34,130 nucleotides of DNA from CAZKTF01 sp964555565. Its GTDB lineage: Bacteria; Planctomycetota; JAJSAM01; JAKLKS01. This document shows, piece after piece, positions 1 through 8,122 of this stretch. The translations under genes were made by a program, and so were the position numbers. The first letter of the stretch is position 1. Each line of letters begins with the position of its first letter. The DNA is taken from the NCBI GenBank assembly GCA_964555565.1, contig CAZKTF010000011.1, forward strand, positions 1-34,130. Reading direction: 5' to 3'. Below the pieces are notes generated by a model, which was given only the letters and a program-made list of their open reading frames with translations, was not told where the DNA came from and did no database searches.

Positions 1-1190
1 CGACGGGGGGGCGGAGGGGCCGGGCGCGGCGCGATGACGGTCGAGTCCCCGCTCCCCCCGAGCGCGGCGCGCGGGGCGCGGAGGGTCTCGTCGGGCGAGG
101 GGGTCCCCGGGGGAGGGGCGGCCACGGTGGCGTCCGACGGCGGCGGGGCGGCCCGGTCCGTGCGCGCCATCGAGGTGAGCGCCGCGTCGATCGTCGGGTC
201 GGAGACCACCGGCCTCCGCGCGCCGCCGCCGAGGCTCCGGGAGAGGGCCTCCAGCGCGTCCGCCAACTCCGCCGCGGAGGCGAAGCGATCGCCCGGGTGC
301 TTGGCCGTGGCCCGGGCCACGAGCGAGTCCGCCTCCGCCGGGACCGCCGGGGCGAACTCCGAGGGGGGCCTGAGGACCGACCGCTGGATCTCGAACAGGA
401 GAGGCGGCCCCTTGTCCGCCGCCCAGGGGCGCCGCCCGGTCAGGGCGTGGAAGAGGAGCAGCCCCGCGGCGTGGACGTCCGTCCGCGCGTCCGGGGCCAT
501 GCCGGCGGCCTGCTCCGGCGCGACCCAGCGCCCCCCCTCGGAGCCGAGCGCGGCCGGGTCCCGCGGAGGGTCGCGGCCCTCCTGGCGGAGGGTCATCGCC
601 GAGAGCCCCGCGTCGGCGACGCGGGCGCGCTCGGCGCCCTCGCGGTCGGTCCCGGTGTGGACGCAGCCGGGGTTGAGGTCCCCGTGGAGGAACCCGGCGG
701 CGTGGACCGTCGCCAGGGCCCGCGCCACGTCGCGCACCAGCGTCACCGCGCGGCCCGGGTCGAGGGCGCCCTCGCTCTGCACCAGCGCGCCGAGGCCCGG
801 CCCGCCGGGCGGGTCGCAGACGGCGTAGGGGACGCGCCGTCGCTCCCCCTTCCCCAGGTCCACGTACTCCTCGGCCATCTCGCGCACCGCGAGGATCCCC
901 TCGCCCGAGAGCGAGAGCGCGCGGCCCGCGTCCTCGAGGAACTTCCGTCGCCGCGCGTCGTCCTCGGCGAGCGCGGGGCGCAGGACCTTCACCGTGGCGG
1001 ACTGCCCGGCCCGCATGTGCTCCGCCTCGTAGGTCGCGAAGAGCGGACCCTCGGAGACGAGCCGCACCAGCCGGAACTTCCCCCCGAGGACCTTCCCGGC
1101 CAGCGACTCCTCCAGGCGGTGGCCGCACCCGGGGCAGAACCTCCCCCCCGCGACCTCGCGGCCGCAGCCGGGGCAGGTGACGAGGCTCAT
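1..1190 (-). CDS. Zinc-ribbon Ser/Thr protein kinase-like protein, C-terminus off window
   Basis: Minus-strand frame open from ATG at 1190 to the left edge (396 codons seen). An N-terminal zinc ribbon (Cys6, Cys9, Cys19, Cys22) precedes a Hanks-type kinase fold: Lys68 in TVKV (the VAIK position), HGDLNPGC at 169-176 in place of HRDLKPxN, DAG at 193-195 in place of DFG, and an intact APE at 224-226. The glycine loop is degenerate. Asp171 and Asp193 are kept, but the catalytic-loop Asn is Cys176, so activity may be weak or absent. After the kinase domain (about residue 320) comes a Pro/Ala/Thr-rich tail with four D-x-T-[ILV] motifs, possible phosphothreonine sites. The ATG overlaps the stop of the upstream lipoprotein gene (ATGA), so the two are probably translationally coupled. 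The fold is clear; catalytic competence is not. Confidence 0.85.
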   Translation of the reverse strand, partial: MSLVTCPGCGREVAGGRFCPGCGHRLEESLAGKVLGGKFRLVRLVSEGPLFATYEAEHMRAGQSATVKVLRPALAEDDARRRKFLEDAGRALSLSGEGILAVREMAEEYVDLGKGERRRVPYAVCDPPGGPGLGALVQSEGALDPGRAVTLVRDVARALATVHAAGFLHGDLNPGCVHTGTDREGAERARVADAGLSAMTLRQEGRDPPRDPAALGSEGGRWVAPEQAAGMAPDARTDVHAAGLLLFHALTGRRPWAADKGPPLLFEIQRSVLRPPSEFAPAVPAEADSLVARATAKHPGDRFASAAELADALEALSRSLGGGARRPVVSDPTIDAALTSMARTDRAAPPPSDATVAAPPPGTPSPDETLRAPRAALGGSGDSTVIAPRPAPPPPR

Positions 1191-1741
1191 CCGTCGCCCT
1201 TGGCGGGGAGGCCCGCGAGGAGGATCCCGGCGAGCTCCGCCGCCGCGGCGGCCGCCGCGGGCGGCCGCTCCTCCATGCTGGTCGGCACCCGCCCGGCGGC
1301 GACGACGACGTCGCGGAGCGAGGCGCGGTAGAGCGGCTCCGCCGACCCCGCCCCGTAGAGCCTGAGTTCCGCCGAGACGAGCACCGTCCCGTCCGCGCCG
1401 AGGCGGGACGCGTCCCAGCGGGTGACGCGGACCTCCATCACCGCGTTCTCCCCGCCGGGGCGGAAGGCCCGGACGTCGCGGTCCACCGCCTCGGCGCGCA
1501 CCGGCGCGTAGCGGCGCTCGAGGAGGAGGGCGCGCAGGCCGTCCCGGAGCGCGCGGCCCATATCGGCCGGGATCTCCCCCGTCGCCGCGAGGACCGCCAC
1601 GTCGGCCGGGCGCCGGCCCTCGTAGCCCTCGGCCAGCGTGTGGCGCGTCTCGCCCGGCAGCGGCGGCGTGGTCTGACACCCTGCCAGGGAGAGCGCCAGG
1701 AGGGCTCCGAGGAACGGGGTGCGGGCCACGACGTGTCGCAT
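1187..1741 (-). CDS. Small lipoprotein of unknown function
   Basis: 184 residues. The N-terminus has a short basic segment, a hydrophobic core and a lipobox ending LAGC (Cys about residue 22), so it should be a lipoprotein exported by Sec and processed by signal peptidase II. The body (PADVAVLAATGEIP, then a helix and mixed alpha/beta up to about residue 150) loosely recalls small periplasmic lipoproteins of the LpoB/GNA1162 (DUF799) type, but the resemblance is too weak to name a family. An alanine-rich helix lies near the C-terminus. GGAG sits about 7 bases before the ATG. Its stop codon overlaps the start of the kinase-like gene, suggesting a two-gene operon and a shared role at the envelope. 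Confidence 0.75.
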   Translation of the reverse strand: MRHVVARTPFLGALLALSLAGCQTTPPLPGETRHTLAEGYEGRRPADVAVLAATGEIPADMGRALRDGLRALLLERRYAPVRAEAVDRDVRAFRPGGENAVMEVRVTRWDASRLGADGTVLVSAELRLYGAGSAEPLYRASLRDVVVAAGRVPTSMEERPPAAAAAAAELAGILLAGLPAKGDG

Positions 1742-1832
1742 GGGGGACTCCGGCGCCGGGACAGGCCAGCCTGCGGAGCCAGTTGTACCCGTGGCGCCGG
1801 GGCCGGGCGAATCCTCCGCTACCGGGGCGGCG

Positions 1833-3605
1833 CTACCGGGGGGGCGACTTGCCCGGGTCGGCGGGGCCCGGCGGTTTCCCGCCCCCGGCCGGGGCCGGGG
1901 CCGTCGCGGGGGGCGTGAGGGGCGCGTCGGTCACGATCACCGTCCAGGTCCGCCGCTCCTCGAGGAGCCTCTCGGTGTCCTTGAGGACCCAGGGGAACTC
2001 CGCGCCGGCGGGCTTCGCGTCGTCCTTCACCACGACGGTGAGCTTCCAGCGGCCGGGCGGGAGGTCGGGGAGGGTCACCGCGGAGCGGTAGGCCTTCCCC
2101 TTCGCGCCGGGGATGGCCTTCTCCGCCGCCTTCACCGGGTTGCCGGGCTTCCCGTCCGCGAGCGGGCTCCGGCGCCTCTCGGAGGCGCGGTGGGGCGAGT
2201 TCTCCCCCCCGCCGCGGCTCCCGGGTCCCCCCATGTCCTCGGGGGCCATCGGCCAGGGGCCGTCCGGAGGAGGGGTCGGATCCTCGGCCCCGCCCGAGTC
2301 CCCCGAGACCGCCCTCTCGGCCTCGACGAACCACTCGGCCGTGAGCCGGTGGGTCTTCGGGGCCATGGGCTGGACCCAGAACTCCGTCCGGTACTCCCTC
2401 GGGTCGCCGCGGTGGAGCGTGACGGTCTCCTCGGCGGGCCCGCTCTCGTCGAGGGGGCTCAGGTAGTCGTAGATCTTGAGGACCCCGGCCTCGCGGCAGA
2501 CCCAGCAGTAGGGGCTGCCCCCGCCCGAGTTCATCGCACAGGAGGCCGCGGGCCGGTACACCCCGAGCTGGTAGGTTGCCCCCCCGAGGAGGAGCTCCAC
2601 GTTCGTCGGCCCCCTGTGCTTCTTCTTCGCCTCGAGCCAGTGCTTCCAGGGGACCTCCGCGGGGTCGGGCTCGGTCCTGGGGCCCTTCCCGGAGATGGCG
2701 TTCGGGGCGAAGACCCTCCACCCCGGGGGAGGCGGGTTCGGGTTCACGGCGTACTCGTCGAGGAGCCCGATGAAGGCGTGCCCCACCTCGTGAACGACGG
2801 CCACGCGCTTCCCCGTGGTGGCGATGCCCATCCCGCCCATCCCGAGCGCCCCCTTCTTCGCGAAGCAGATGGAGAGGGCGTCGCTGTGCGGGAAGTACTT
2901 CCGCCACTGCATCACCATCTCGGGGTCGGCCCAGACCTGGTTCTGGGGGCCGGCGGCCTGGCAGTTGAGGGCCGTCGAGTACTTCTTCGGGCCGCGCTTC
3001 TTCCGGGAGGTGGACCTCTTCGCCACCGGCGGCGGCGGGGGCGCCCCCATCCGCTCCTCGGGGGAGAGCTCGTCCACCCCCTCCTCCTTGGAGATGAGGT
3101 CGAAGCGCCAGACGTTGAAGTAGGACTCGTACTCGTCGTAGAGCGGCTCCCTCCAGAACTCGACCAGCTGGTTCTCGGCGTCCTTGCGGAAGTTGGCCAT
3201 CTTGTCGATGGTGTAGCCGTCTCCCATCAGCTCGAAGTCGATCCGGCGCTCGGGGGGGCCGCCGGTGACGATCTCCTCGATGTCCACGAGGCAGTTCTCC
3301 CCGGAACGGTCCTCCGCCTCGTCGATGAGCGCCGGGTCGGCACCGGGGTACTTCTTCAGGAACTCGCGGAACCTCAGCCGCGCGGCCCCGTAGGTCCTGC
3401 TCTCCTGGAGGGCGCGGGCCGCCTGGAAGAGCGCCTTCGCGGCCTTCTCCTCCTCCGGCGTGAGCGGCTTCGGCGGCGGGCCCTGTTCGATCCCCCCGGG
3501 GAGGTCCCCGTCCCCGGCGTCCTGCGCCGTGGCGGGGGCCCCTGGCAGGAGCGCCAGCGCCGCGAGGGCGAAGCCTAGGAGCAGGGGCCTTCCGGGGTTC
3601 CGCAT
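1833..3605 (-). CDS. Secreted zinc metallopeptidase, IgA-peptidase M64-like
   Basis: 590 residues. A Sec signal peptide (basic start, LLLGFALAALALL core, cleavage probably after ATA at about 27) is followed by a charged helical stretch (50-100) and a peptidase domain. The zinc motif HEVGHAFIGLLDEY begins at His272 (ligands His272 and His276, catalytic Glu273); HExxH followed by LxDEY is the hallmark of family M64. Several cysteines near residues 350-365 (CAMNSGGGSPYCWVC) may form disulfides. The C-terminal third (about 390-570) looks like a beta-rich domain interrupted by a low-complexity Pro/Gly/Ser segment, ending in a proline-rich tail. It likely acts in the periplasm or outside the cell; substrate unknown. 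GGAGGGG lies directly before the ATG. Confidence 0.85.
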   Translation of the reverse strand: MRNPGRPLLLGFALAALALLPGAPATAQDAGDGDLPGGIEQGPPPKPLTPEEEKAAKALFQAARALQESRTYGAARLRFREFLKKYPGADPALIDEAEDRSGENCLVDIEEIVTGGPPERRIDFELMGDGYTIDKMANFRKDAENQLVEFWREPLYDEYESYFNVWRFDLISKEEGVDELSPEERMGAPPPPPVAKRSTSRKKRGPKKYSTALNCQAAGPQNQVWADPEMVMQWRKYFPHSDALSICFAKKGALGMGGMGIATTGKRVAVVHEVGHAFIGLLDEYAVNPNPPPPGWRVFAPNAISGKGPRTEPDPAEVPWKHWLEAKKKHRGPTNVELLLGGATYQLGVYRPAASCAMNSGGGSPYCWVCREAGVLKIYDYLSPLDESGPAEETVTLHRGDPREYRTEFWVQPMAPKTHRLTAEWFVEAERAVSGDSGGAEDPTPPPDGPWPMAPEDMGGPGSRGGGENSPHRASERRRSPLADGKPGNPVKAAEKAIPGAKGKAYRSAVTLPDLPPGRWKLTVVVKDDAKPAGAEFPWVLKDTERLLEERRTWTVIVTDAPLTPPATAPAPAGGGKPPGPADPGKSPPR

Positions 3606-3614
3606 TCCCCTCCG

Positions 3615-3620
3615 ATTGTA
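3615..3620 (-). promoter_or_regulatory. Possible -10 element for the M64 peptidase gene
   Basis: On the minus strand TACAAT (one mismatch to TATAAT) ends 9 bases before the ATG at 3605. Transcription from it would start only a few bases before the start codon, giving a near-leaderless message. No convincing -35 box is visible 17 bases further upstream, so this is a weak call. Confidence 0.3.
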
Positions 3621-3755
3621 CCGCCGCCCGCCCGGCCCCCGCGCCGGAGACCGTGCCCCCGCCCGGGGCCCGCGTCCGCAGCGGGTACGCGTCCTCCACG
3701 GGCAGGTCCGGGCGCCGCCGGGGCGTCATGCAATCGGGACTTGCAAAGTCGTTTT

Positions 3756-3779
3756 TACATGATAAAAGAGACTCATGTA
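3756..3779 (+). promoter_or_regulatory. Inverted repeat across the start codon of the AAA_14 ATPase gene
   Basis: Perfect 7-bp arms TACATGA (3756-3762) and TCATGTA (3773-3779) are separated by 10 bases; the second arm contains the ATG at 3775. The segment is much more AT-rich than its surroundings. Arm centres are 17 bp apart, compatible with a dimeric repressor operator. It could also be an mRNA hairpin hiding the start codon. Either would shut down the downstream gene; which one applies cannot be told from sequence. Confidence 0.45.
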
Positions 3780-4905
3780 TCCACGATCCCTGGAGCCTCC
3801 CCGCCGGAGCTTCTTCCTGTTCGGGCCTCGCGGGGTGGGGAAGACCGCCTGGGTCCACGAGCGCTTCCCGGACGCGCTCCTCTTCGACCTCCTCGACCAC
3901 AGGACCTACGCCGAGCTCCTGGCCGCCCCGGAGCGCCTCGGCGAGCGGATCCCGCAGTCCCACCGGGGCTGGGTGGTCGTGGACGAGGTCCAGCGCGTCC
4001 CGGAACTGCTCAACGAGGTGCACCGGCTCATCGAGTCCCGGCGGCTGCGGTTCGTGCTGACGGGCTCCAGCGCGCGCAAGCTGCGCCGCCGCGGCGTCAA
4101 CCTGCTCGCGGGCCGCGCCGTCACCCGGTACCTGCATCCGCTCACCGCCCCCGAGCTGGGCCGCGACTTCGACCTCGGACACGCCCTCCGTCACGGCTGC
4201 CTCCCGCTCGCCTGCACCCTCGACGGCCCGCAGGACTACCTGGAGAGCTACGCGGCGACCTACCTCCGGGAGGAGGTGCAGCAGGAGGGGTTCGCCCGGA
4301 ACATCGGCGCGTTCAGCAGGTTCCTCGAGGCCGCGAGCTTCTCCCAGGGCGGCGTGCTGAACATGGCGTCGGTCGCCCGGGAGTGCTCCGTGTCGGCGAA
4401 GGTCGTCGAGGACTACTTCGGCATCCTCGAGGACCTGCTCCTCGCCGTGCGCCTGCCCGTGTTCACCCGGCGCGCGAAGCGCCGCCTGGTCGCGCACCCG
4501 AAGTTCTACTTCTTCGATGCGGGCGTGTTCCAGGCCATCCGGCCGCGCGGCCCCCTCGACCCACCCGAGTCCATCCAGGGCGCGGCGCTGGAGACGCTCT
4601 TCCTCCAGCACCTCCGCGCGGCGAACGACTACGGAGGGCTCGGCTACCGCATCCACTACTGGCGCACCGCCGCCGGGGACGAGGTCGACTTCGTGCTCTA
4701 CGGGGAGCGGGGGCTGCGCGCCTTCGAGGTGAAGATGTCCTCCACCGTCCGGGCGGGAGACCTCCGGGGCCTGCTCCGGTTCCGGGCGGACTTCCCCGAG
4801 GCGAAGGCCCACCTCCTCCACCTCGGCGATCGCCGCAGGCACGACCGCGGGATCGACGTGATCCCATTCCTCGAGTGCGTGACGGGACTCGACCGCATGC
4901 TCTGA
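3775..4905 (+). CDS. AAA_14 / DUF4143 ATPase
   Basis: 376 residues, the usual length for this family. The N-terminal ATPase has Walker A GPRGVGKT (Lys23), Walker B VVVDEVQRVPELL (about 68-80) and the family signature TGSSARKLRRRGVNLLAGRA (about 97-116). The C-terminal DUF4143 region contains GDEVDFVLYGERGLRAFEVK (about 302-321), resembling the D...ExK core of the PD-(D/E)xK nuclease fold. Such proteins are widespread, often patchily distributed, and their role is unsettled. The gene stands alone between a divergent and a convergent neighbour, with its own AT-rich upstream region, consistent with an independently acquired and regulated unit. An AAAGAG stretch before the ATG could serve as a weak ribosome site. 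Confidence 0.9.
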   Translation: MYPRSLEPPRRSFFLFGPRGVGKTAWVHERFPDALLFDLLDHRTYAELLAAPERLGERIPQSHRGWVVVDEVQRVPELLNEVHRLIESRRLRFVLTGSSARKLRRRGVNLLAGRAVTRYLHPLTAPELGRDFDLGHALRHGCLPLACTLDGPQDYLESYAATYLREEVQQEGFARNIGAFSRFLEAASFSQGGVLNMASVARECSVSAKVVEDYFGILEDLLLAVRLPVFTRRAKRRLVAHPKFYFFDAGVFQAIRPRGPLDPPESIQGAALETLFLQHLRAANDYGGLGYRIHYWRTAAGDEVDFVLYGERGLRAFEVKMSSTVRAGDLRGLLRFRADFPEAKAHLLHLGDRRRHDRGIDVIPFLECVTGLDRML

Positions 4906-4935
4906 TGCCGGACGGCGGCGAGGGATCCGCGACGT

Positions 4936-4974
4936 CGCCCGCGAGAAGCCGGACGGCGCAGCCTCCCGCGGGCG
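4936..4974. terminator. Hairpin between convergent genes, possible bidirectional terminator
   Basis: Arms CGCCCGCG (4936-4943) and CGCGGGCG (4967-4974) enclose a second small hairpin, GCCGGACGGC (4948-4957). The same 10-mer occurs at 4907-4916, just after the ATPase stop codon. It sits between the convergent 3' ends at 4905 and 4979. There is no T-tract, so this is called from position and stem only. Confidence 0.35.
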
Positions 4975-4978
4975 GAAG

Positions 4979-6160
4979 TCAGCGCTCGGGGACCGTGAGC
5001 CAGTCCACGGCCACCTCCGGGGCGCCCTCGCCCGGTGGGGACCCCGGTCGCGCGACGACGACGAATCCCGTGCGCGTCTTCCTCGAACCGGTGAGGCGCG
5101 CTTCGGACGGCGCGGCCGAGACTGGCGTCAGGCTCACCACGTACCGCTCGTCCGGCATGGGTGACCGGAACTCGACCGTCGCCTCGCCTCCCACCCGCAC
5201 CCGGATCGTGCCGGCCCGGTAATCGAGCGCCGCTCCCGGCGGACCCGGGGGTCCGCGCTCGCCCGGTTCGCCGCGTTCGCCCCGCGCGCCGGTCTCCCCC
5301 CGGTCCCCCTTGTCTCCCTTGGCCCCGCGCTCGCCCGGCTCACCGCGTTCCCCGCGCTCGCCCGGGTCGCCCTTCTCGCCCCGGGGCCCCGGCTCGCCCT
5401 GCGGACCGCGCTCTCCCTGGGGCCCGGGGCCCGCCTCGGACGTGACGAGCTCGAACAGGGGCGCGAGATCGACGTACTTCACGGCCTCGAACCGCACATG
5501 TATCCGGCCGAGCTGGCCCGAGGCCCGGAGGAGGAGGCTCGACCCGAACACCAGGACCTCCGACTCCACGTTCGACATCGGCGGCCAGAGAGGTATCTCG
5601 AGAGTCTTCCCTCCCGGGCGTATGACGACGCGCAGGGGGTCTCCGAGGGGCGAGAAGGCCTTGAGGGAGAGGACGCTCGTCCGCTCCCCGATCGTCGCCG
5701 TGCCGCTGATCAGGAACTCCCGTTCCCCGGAGCCCACGAGCTCCGCCTTCGCGCCGATCGGCATATCGACGCCGATCCCCGGGAGACTGCCGAGGCTCGT
5801 GGTCCCGCCGGCGACGCGGAAGCGGTACACGGCGGTCCCCTTGCCGGAGATGCCCCCGCCGGGAGAGACCTCGAAACCCCCGGAGCTCCCGAGCGAACTG
5901 GCGACCCCGATCGACACGTCGGCGAGCGACGCTTCCGGCATCGGGTTCGAGACCTCACCCGACAGGACGTCCACGTCCATCCGGGTGACGGTCCATTTGC
6001 CGACGGGGCTGAAGGCCTCCCGGATCTTCTCCCGGATCTTCTTCGAGAGCGTCTGGGCGCCGGCATCCTGGGCGACCGGGAGGAACAGGAACGCGAGGGT
6101 CCCGAGGCAGGCGCCGGAGAGGAGCACGCCCATCGCGCCCAGCCGAGGGGTCCTCCTCAT
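4979..6160 (-). CDS. Secreted collagen-like protein
   Basis: 393 residues from the ATG at 6160, chosen over an in-frame ATG at 6331 because it has CTGGAG upstream and begins directly with a signal peptide (MRRTPRLGAMGVLLSGAC..., cleavage near AGA at about residue 36). Residues 37-245 form an unrecognised beta-rich domain. Residues 246-311 are 22 uninterrupted Gly-X-Y triplets rich in GER, GEP and GDK, which should form a triple helix. The last 80 residues contain YVVSLTPVS, a TRTGFVVVA stretch and VDWLTV, reminiscent of C-terminal trimer or lectin-like modules on phage tail fibres and other bacterial collagen-like proteins. It is probably a surface or extracellular trimer. Function unknown. 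Confidence 0.8.
   Translation of the reverse strand: MRRTPRLGAMGVLLSGACLGTLAFLFLPVAQDAGAQTLSKKIREKIREAFSPVGKWTVTRMDVDVLSGEVSNPMPEASLADVSIGVASSLGSSGGFEVSPGGGISGKGTAVYRFRVAGGTTSLGSLPGIGVDMPIGAKAELVGSGEREFLISGTATIGERTSVLSLKAFSPLGDPLRVVIRPGGKTLEIPLWPPMSNVESEVLVFGSSLLLRASGQLGRIHVRFEAVKYVDLAPLFELVTSEAGPGPQGERGPQGEPGPRGEKGDPGERGERGEPGERGAKGDKGDRGETGARGERGEPGERGPPGPPGAALDYRAGTIRVRVGGEATVEFRSPMPDERYVVSLTPVSAAPSEARLTGSRKTRTGFVVVARPGSPPGEGAPEVAVDWLTVPER
5228..5425 (-). repeat. 22 Gly-X-Y collagen-like triplets
   Basis: A 198-bp, 9-bp-phased repetitive tract encodes 22 consecutive Gly-X-Y units with no interruption. X is often Glu or Pro and Y often Arg, Pro or Lys, giving the charge pairing (E-R, D-K) used by bacterial collagens that lack hydroxyproline. 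At DNA level GAGCGCGG-type units recur, so copy number could change by slippage. Confidence 0.9.
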
Positions 6161-6212
6161 GGCTGCTCCAGGGTCCTGCGGGCGGCCGCGACGCCCGCTC
6201 CTTCGGGGTAAC

Positions 6213-6246
6213 CGCCCCGGGCCCCGCGCGGGGCCTGACCGGGGCG
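6213..6246 (-). terminator. Strong GC hairpin downstream of the GNAT-aminotransferase gene
   Basis: Outer arms CGCCCCGG (6213-6220) and CCGGGGCG (6239-6246) enclose the perfect palindrome GCCCCGCGCGGGGC (6221-6234). It lies about 100 bases after the stop at 6348 and about 50 bases before the next gene starts at 6160. No U-tract is present, so it may be a terminator or a processing/stability structure. Confidence 0.45.
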
Positions 6247-6347
6247 ACGGGTGGATGGTAGGCGCCCCGGCGAGCGGGGTCAAGGGCACGGCGGCAGTGA
6301 CTCGAGGCGCGGTCCTCTTCGCCCGGCGCACCCGATGACTCGCGGTC

Positions 6348-8063
6348 CTACGGACCGGCCGCGACTTCGCGCAGGATGGCGAGCAGCCGGGCCTGGGTCC
6401 CGGGGTCCTTGACGGCGACCCGGATCGCGCGGGGGCCCATCGCGGTCCCCATGGCTCCCGCGTCCCGGACGAAGAGGCCGCGGCGCACTGAGGCCTCCGT
6501 CCAGGCCCGAGCGTCGGGGCCGGCCGCGGGCAGGTGGGCGAGGAGGAAATTGGCGACGCCGGGGACGGTCCTCCACCCGAGGGAGCGGAGGCCCGCGTCG
6601 AGCTCCCCGCGGAGGACGCGCGTCTCGCGGATCCGCCCCTCGTAGTAGCCGGGGTCCTCGAGCGCGCGCACGGCGGCGAGCTGGGCGGGAAGCCCCACGG
6701 CCCAGGGGGGCGTGATCCCGCGGAGGGCCTCGATCTGGTGGGGTCCGGCGCAGAGGTAGGCCACGCGGACCCCGCTCAGGGCGTAGACCTTGGACATCGA
6801 CTTGCAGACGAGGACGTTCTCCGACCGCGCGGCGAACCCCTCCAGGGACTCCCCGGGGCCGGCGTGCTCGACGTAGGTCTCGTCGATCCAGAAGCGGGTG
6901 CGCTGCGGGGCCCGGGCCAGGACCGGCTCGAGCGCGGCGCGCGGGAGGTGGCGCCCGGTCGGGCTGTTGGGGTTGACGAGGACGACGAGGTCGTACCCGG
7001 CCGCGAGCGCGTCCCCCAGGCGGCCCGGGTCCAGGGCGTAGTCCTCCTCCGCCGGGAGCCGGAGGCGATCGACCCGGGCCCCGATCACGGCCTCGACGAC
7101 GTGGGCGTACTCACCGTACGTGGGGTCGAGGAGGAGGACCCGCGAGGTCGGGTGGAGCCAGTGGCGGAGCGCCCGGTAGATCAGGTCCGAGGAGCCGGCC
7201 CCCGGGAGGAGGCTCCCCGCGCACACCCCGCGGGCCTCCGCGACGGCGGCGAGGAGCCCCTCGCACCCCGTCGGCGGCGAGGTGCGGACGAGCCAGGGCA
7301 GATCCTCCGCGAGCGCGCGGAGGACCCCGGGGGCCGGCGGGTACCAGGCGTCGAGGACGTCCGCGTTGATGATCTCCTTCCGGCGGTCCAGGTGGTCGAA
7401 CCGCTCCCCGATCGCGCGGAAGGACGCCCCGCCGTGGAAGCAGGCCGGGGGCCGCTCGAAGGGGAAGCTGAGGTCCCACCCCACCCGGCCCGAAGCCCGG
7501 TCCAGGAGGCCCCGGTACCTCCGCACCGCGCCCGCGAGTTCCCCGGGCGTCGCGTGGAGGAGGTCGTAGGTGACGGCCCCCGACCGCGCGGAGAGCCCCC
7601 CGGGGCGGAGCCCGAGCCGCGTATAGAACTCGAGGATCTCGCGCCGGCCGATGGCGACGATCCGCGTGCCCCCCCGGGCCTCGACCCAGCGGAAGGCCGC
7701 GTACATGAGGAGCGCCGCCAGGTCGCGTCCCCGGTGCGGGCGGAGCACCGTGAGGAGCCGCACCTCGTGGAGGCCGTCGTCCACCGGGAAGGGGAGCTGT
7801 CCGCGGGCGAAGTACTTGTCGATCGAGTAGGAGGGGGTTCCCGGGGGCGTGATGCTGACGAACCCGAGGAGGCCCTCCGGGTCGCGCGCCACGATGTACC
7901 GGTTCCAGCCGTCGAGAGTGTCGGTGAGCCGGCCGGCCCCGTTCACCGCGTGCTGGCCCAGCTCCCGGGCGTAGACCTCGTGGCGGGAGCGGTAGATCTC
8001 CTCCCGGTCGGCCTCGTCCGCGAGGCGGATCGAGCAGCGGGCAGGCGGCCCGGACGGGTCCAT
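6348..8063 (-). CDS. Fusion of N-terminal GNAT-type acyltransferase and PLP aminotransferase
   Basis: 571 residues from the ATG at 8063. Residues 1 to about 185 look like a GNAT or autoinducer-synthase-type acyltransferase (YRSRHEVYARELGQ, then LLTVLRPHRGRDLAALLMYAAFRW as the probable acyl-CoA loop, and EFYTRLGLRPGG). From about 215 on it is a fold-type I aminotransferase like histidinol-phosphate aminotransferase: GAGSSDLIYRAL, VNPNSPTGRHLP (about 364), WIDETYVEHAG and the Schiff-base lysine Lys425 in SKSMSKVYALSG-like context (CKSMSKVYALSG). Both halves look intact. Probably one enzyme transaminates and the other acylates a small molecule; the product is unknown. No Shine-Dalgarno is evident. 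The coding strand leads into a hairpin overlapping the stop codon (6343-6357). Confidence 0.85.
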   Translation of the reverse strand: MDPSGPPARCSIRLADEADREEIYRSRHEVYARELGQHAVNGAGRLTDTLDGWNRYIVARDPEGLLGFVSITPPGTPSYSIDKYFARGQLPFPVDDGLHEVRLLTVLRPHRGRDLAALLMYAAFRWVEARGGTRIVAIGRREILEFYTRLGLRPGGLSARSGAVTYDLLHATPGELAGAVRRYRGLLDRASGRVGWDLSFPFERPPACFHGGASFRAIGERFDHLDRRKEIINADVLDAWYPPAPGVLRALAEDLPWLVRTSPPTGCEGLLAAVAEARGVCAGSLLPGAGSSDLIYRALRHWLHPTSRVLLLDPTYGEYAHVVEAVIGARVDRLRLPAEEDYALDPGRLGDALAAGYDLVVLVNPNSPTGRHLPRAALEPVLARAPQRTRFWIDETYVEHAGPGESLEGFAARSENVLVCKSMSKVYALSGVRVAYLCAGPHQIEALRGITPPWAVGLPAQLAAVRALEDPGYYEGRIRETRVLRGELDAGLRSLGWRTVPGVANFLLAHLPAAGPDARAWTEASVRRGLFVRDAGAMGTAMGPRAIRVAVKDPGTQARLLAILREVAAGP

Positions 8064-8122
8064 GGGGAGGAGTCTAGACCGGGGGACGCGGGACCCGGGG
8101 ATCCTCCCGCCCGCCGCCCGGG

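Noticed and set aside
1819..4842. A 1,007-codon minus-strand frame overlapping the M64 peptidase and the ATPase
   Set aside because: It is antisense to the ATPase and out of frame with the peptidase, both of which carry intact catalytic motifs; the product has no recognisable domain.
6161..6331. 57-residue upstream extension of the collagen-like protein
   Set aside because: The extension is basic and low-complexity, crosses the strong hairpin at 6213-6246, and would bury the signal peptide; the ATG at 6160 has a ribosome site.
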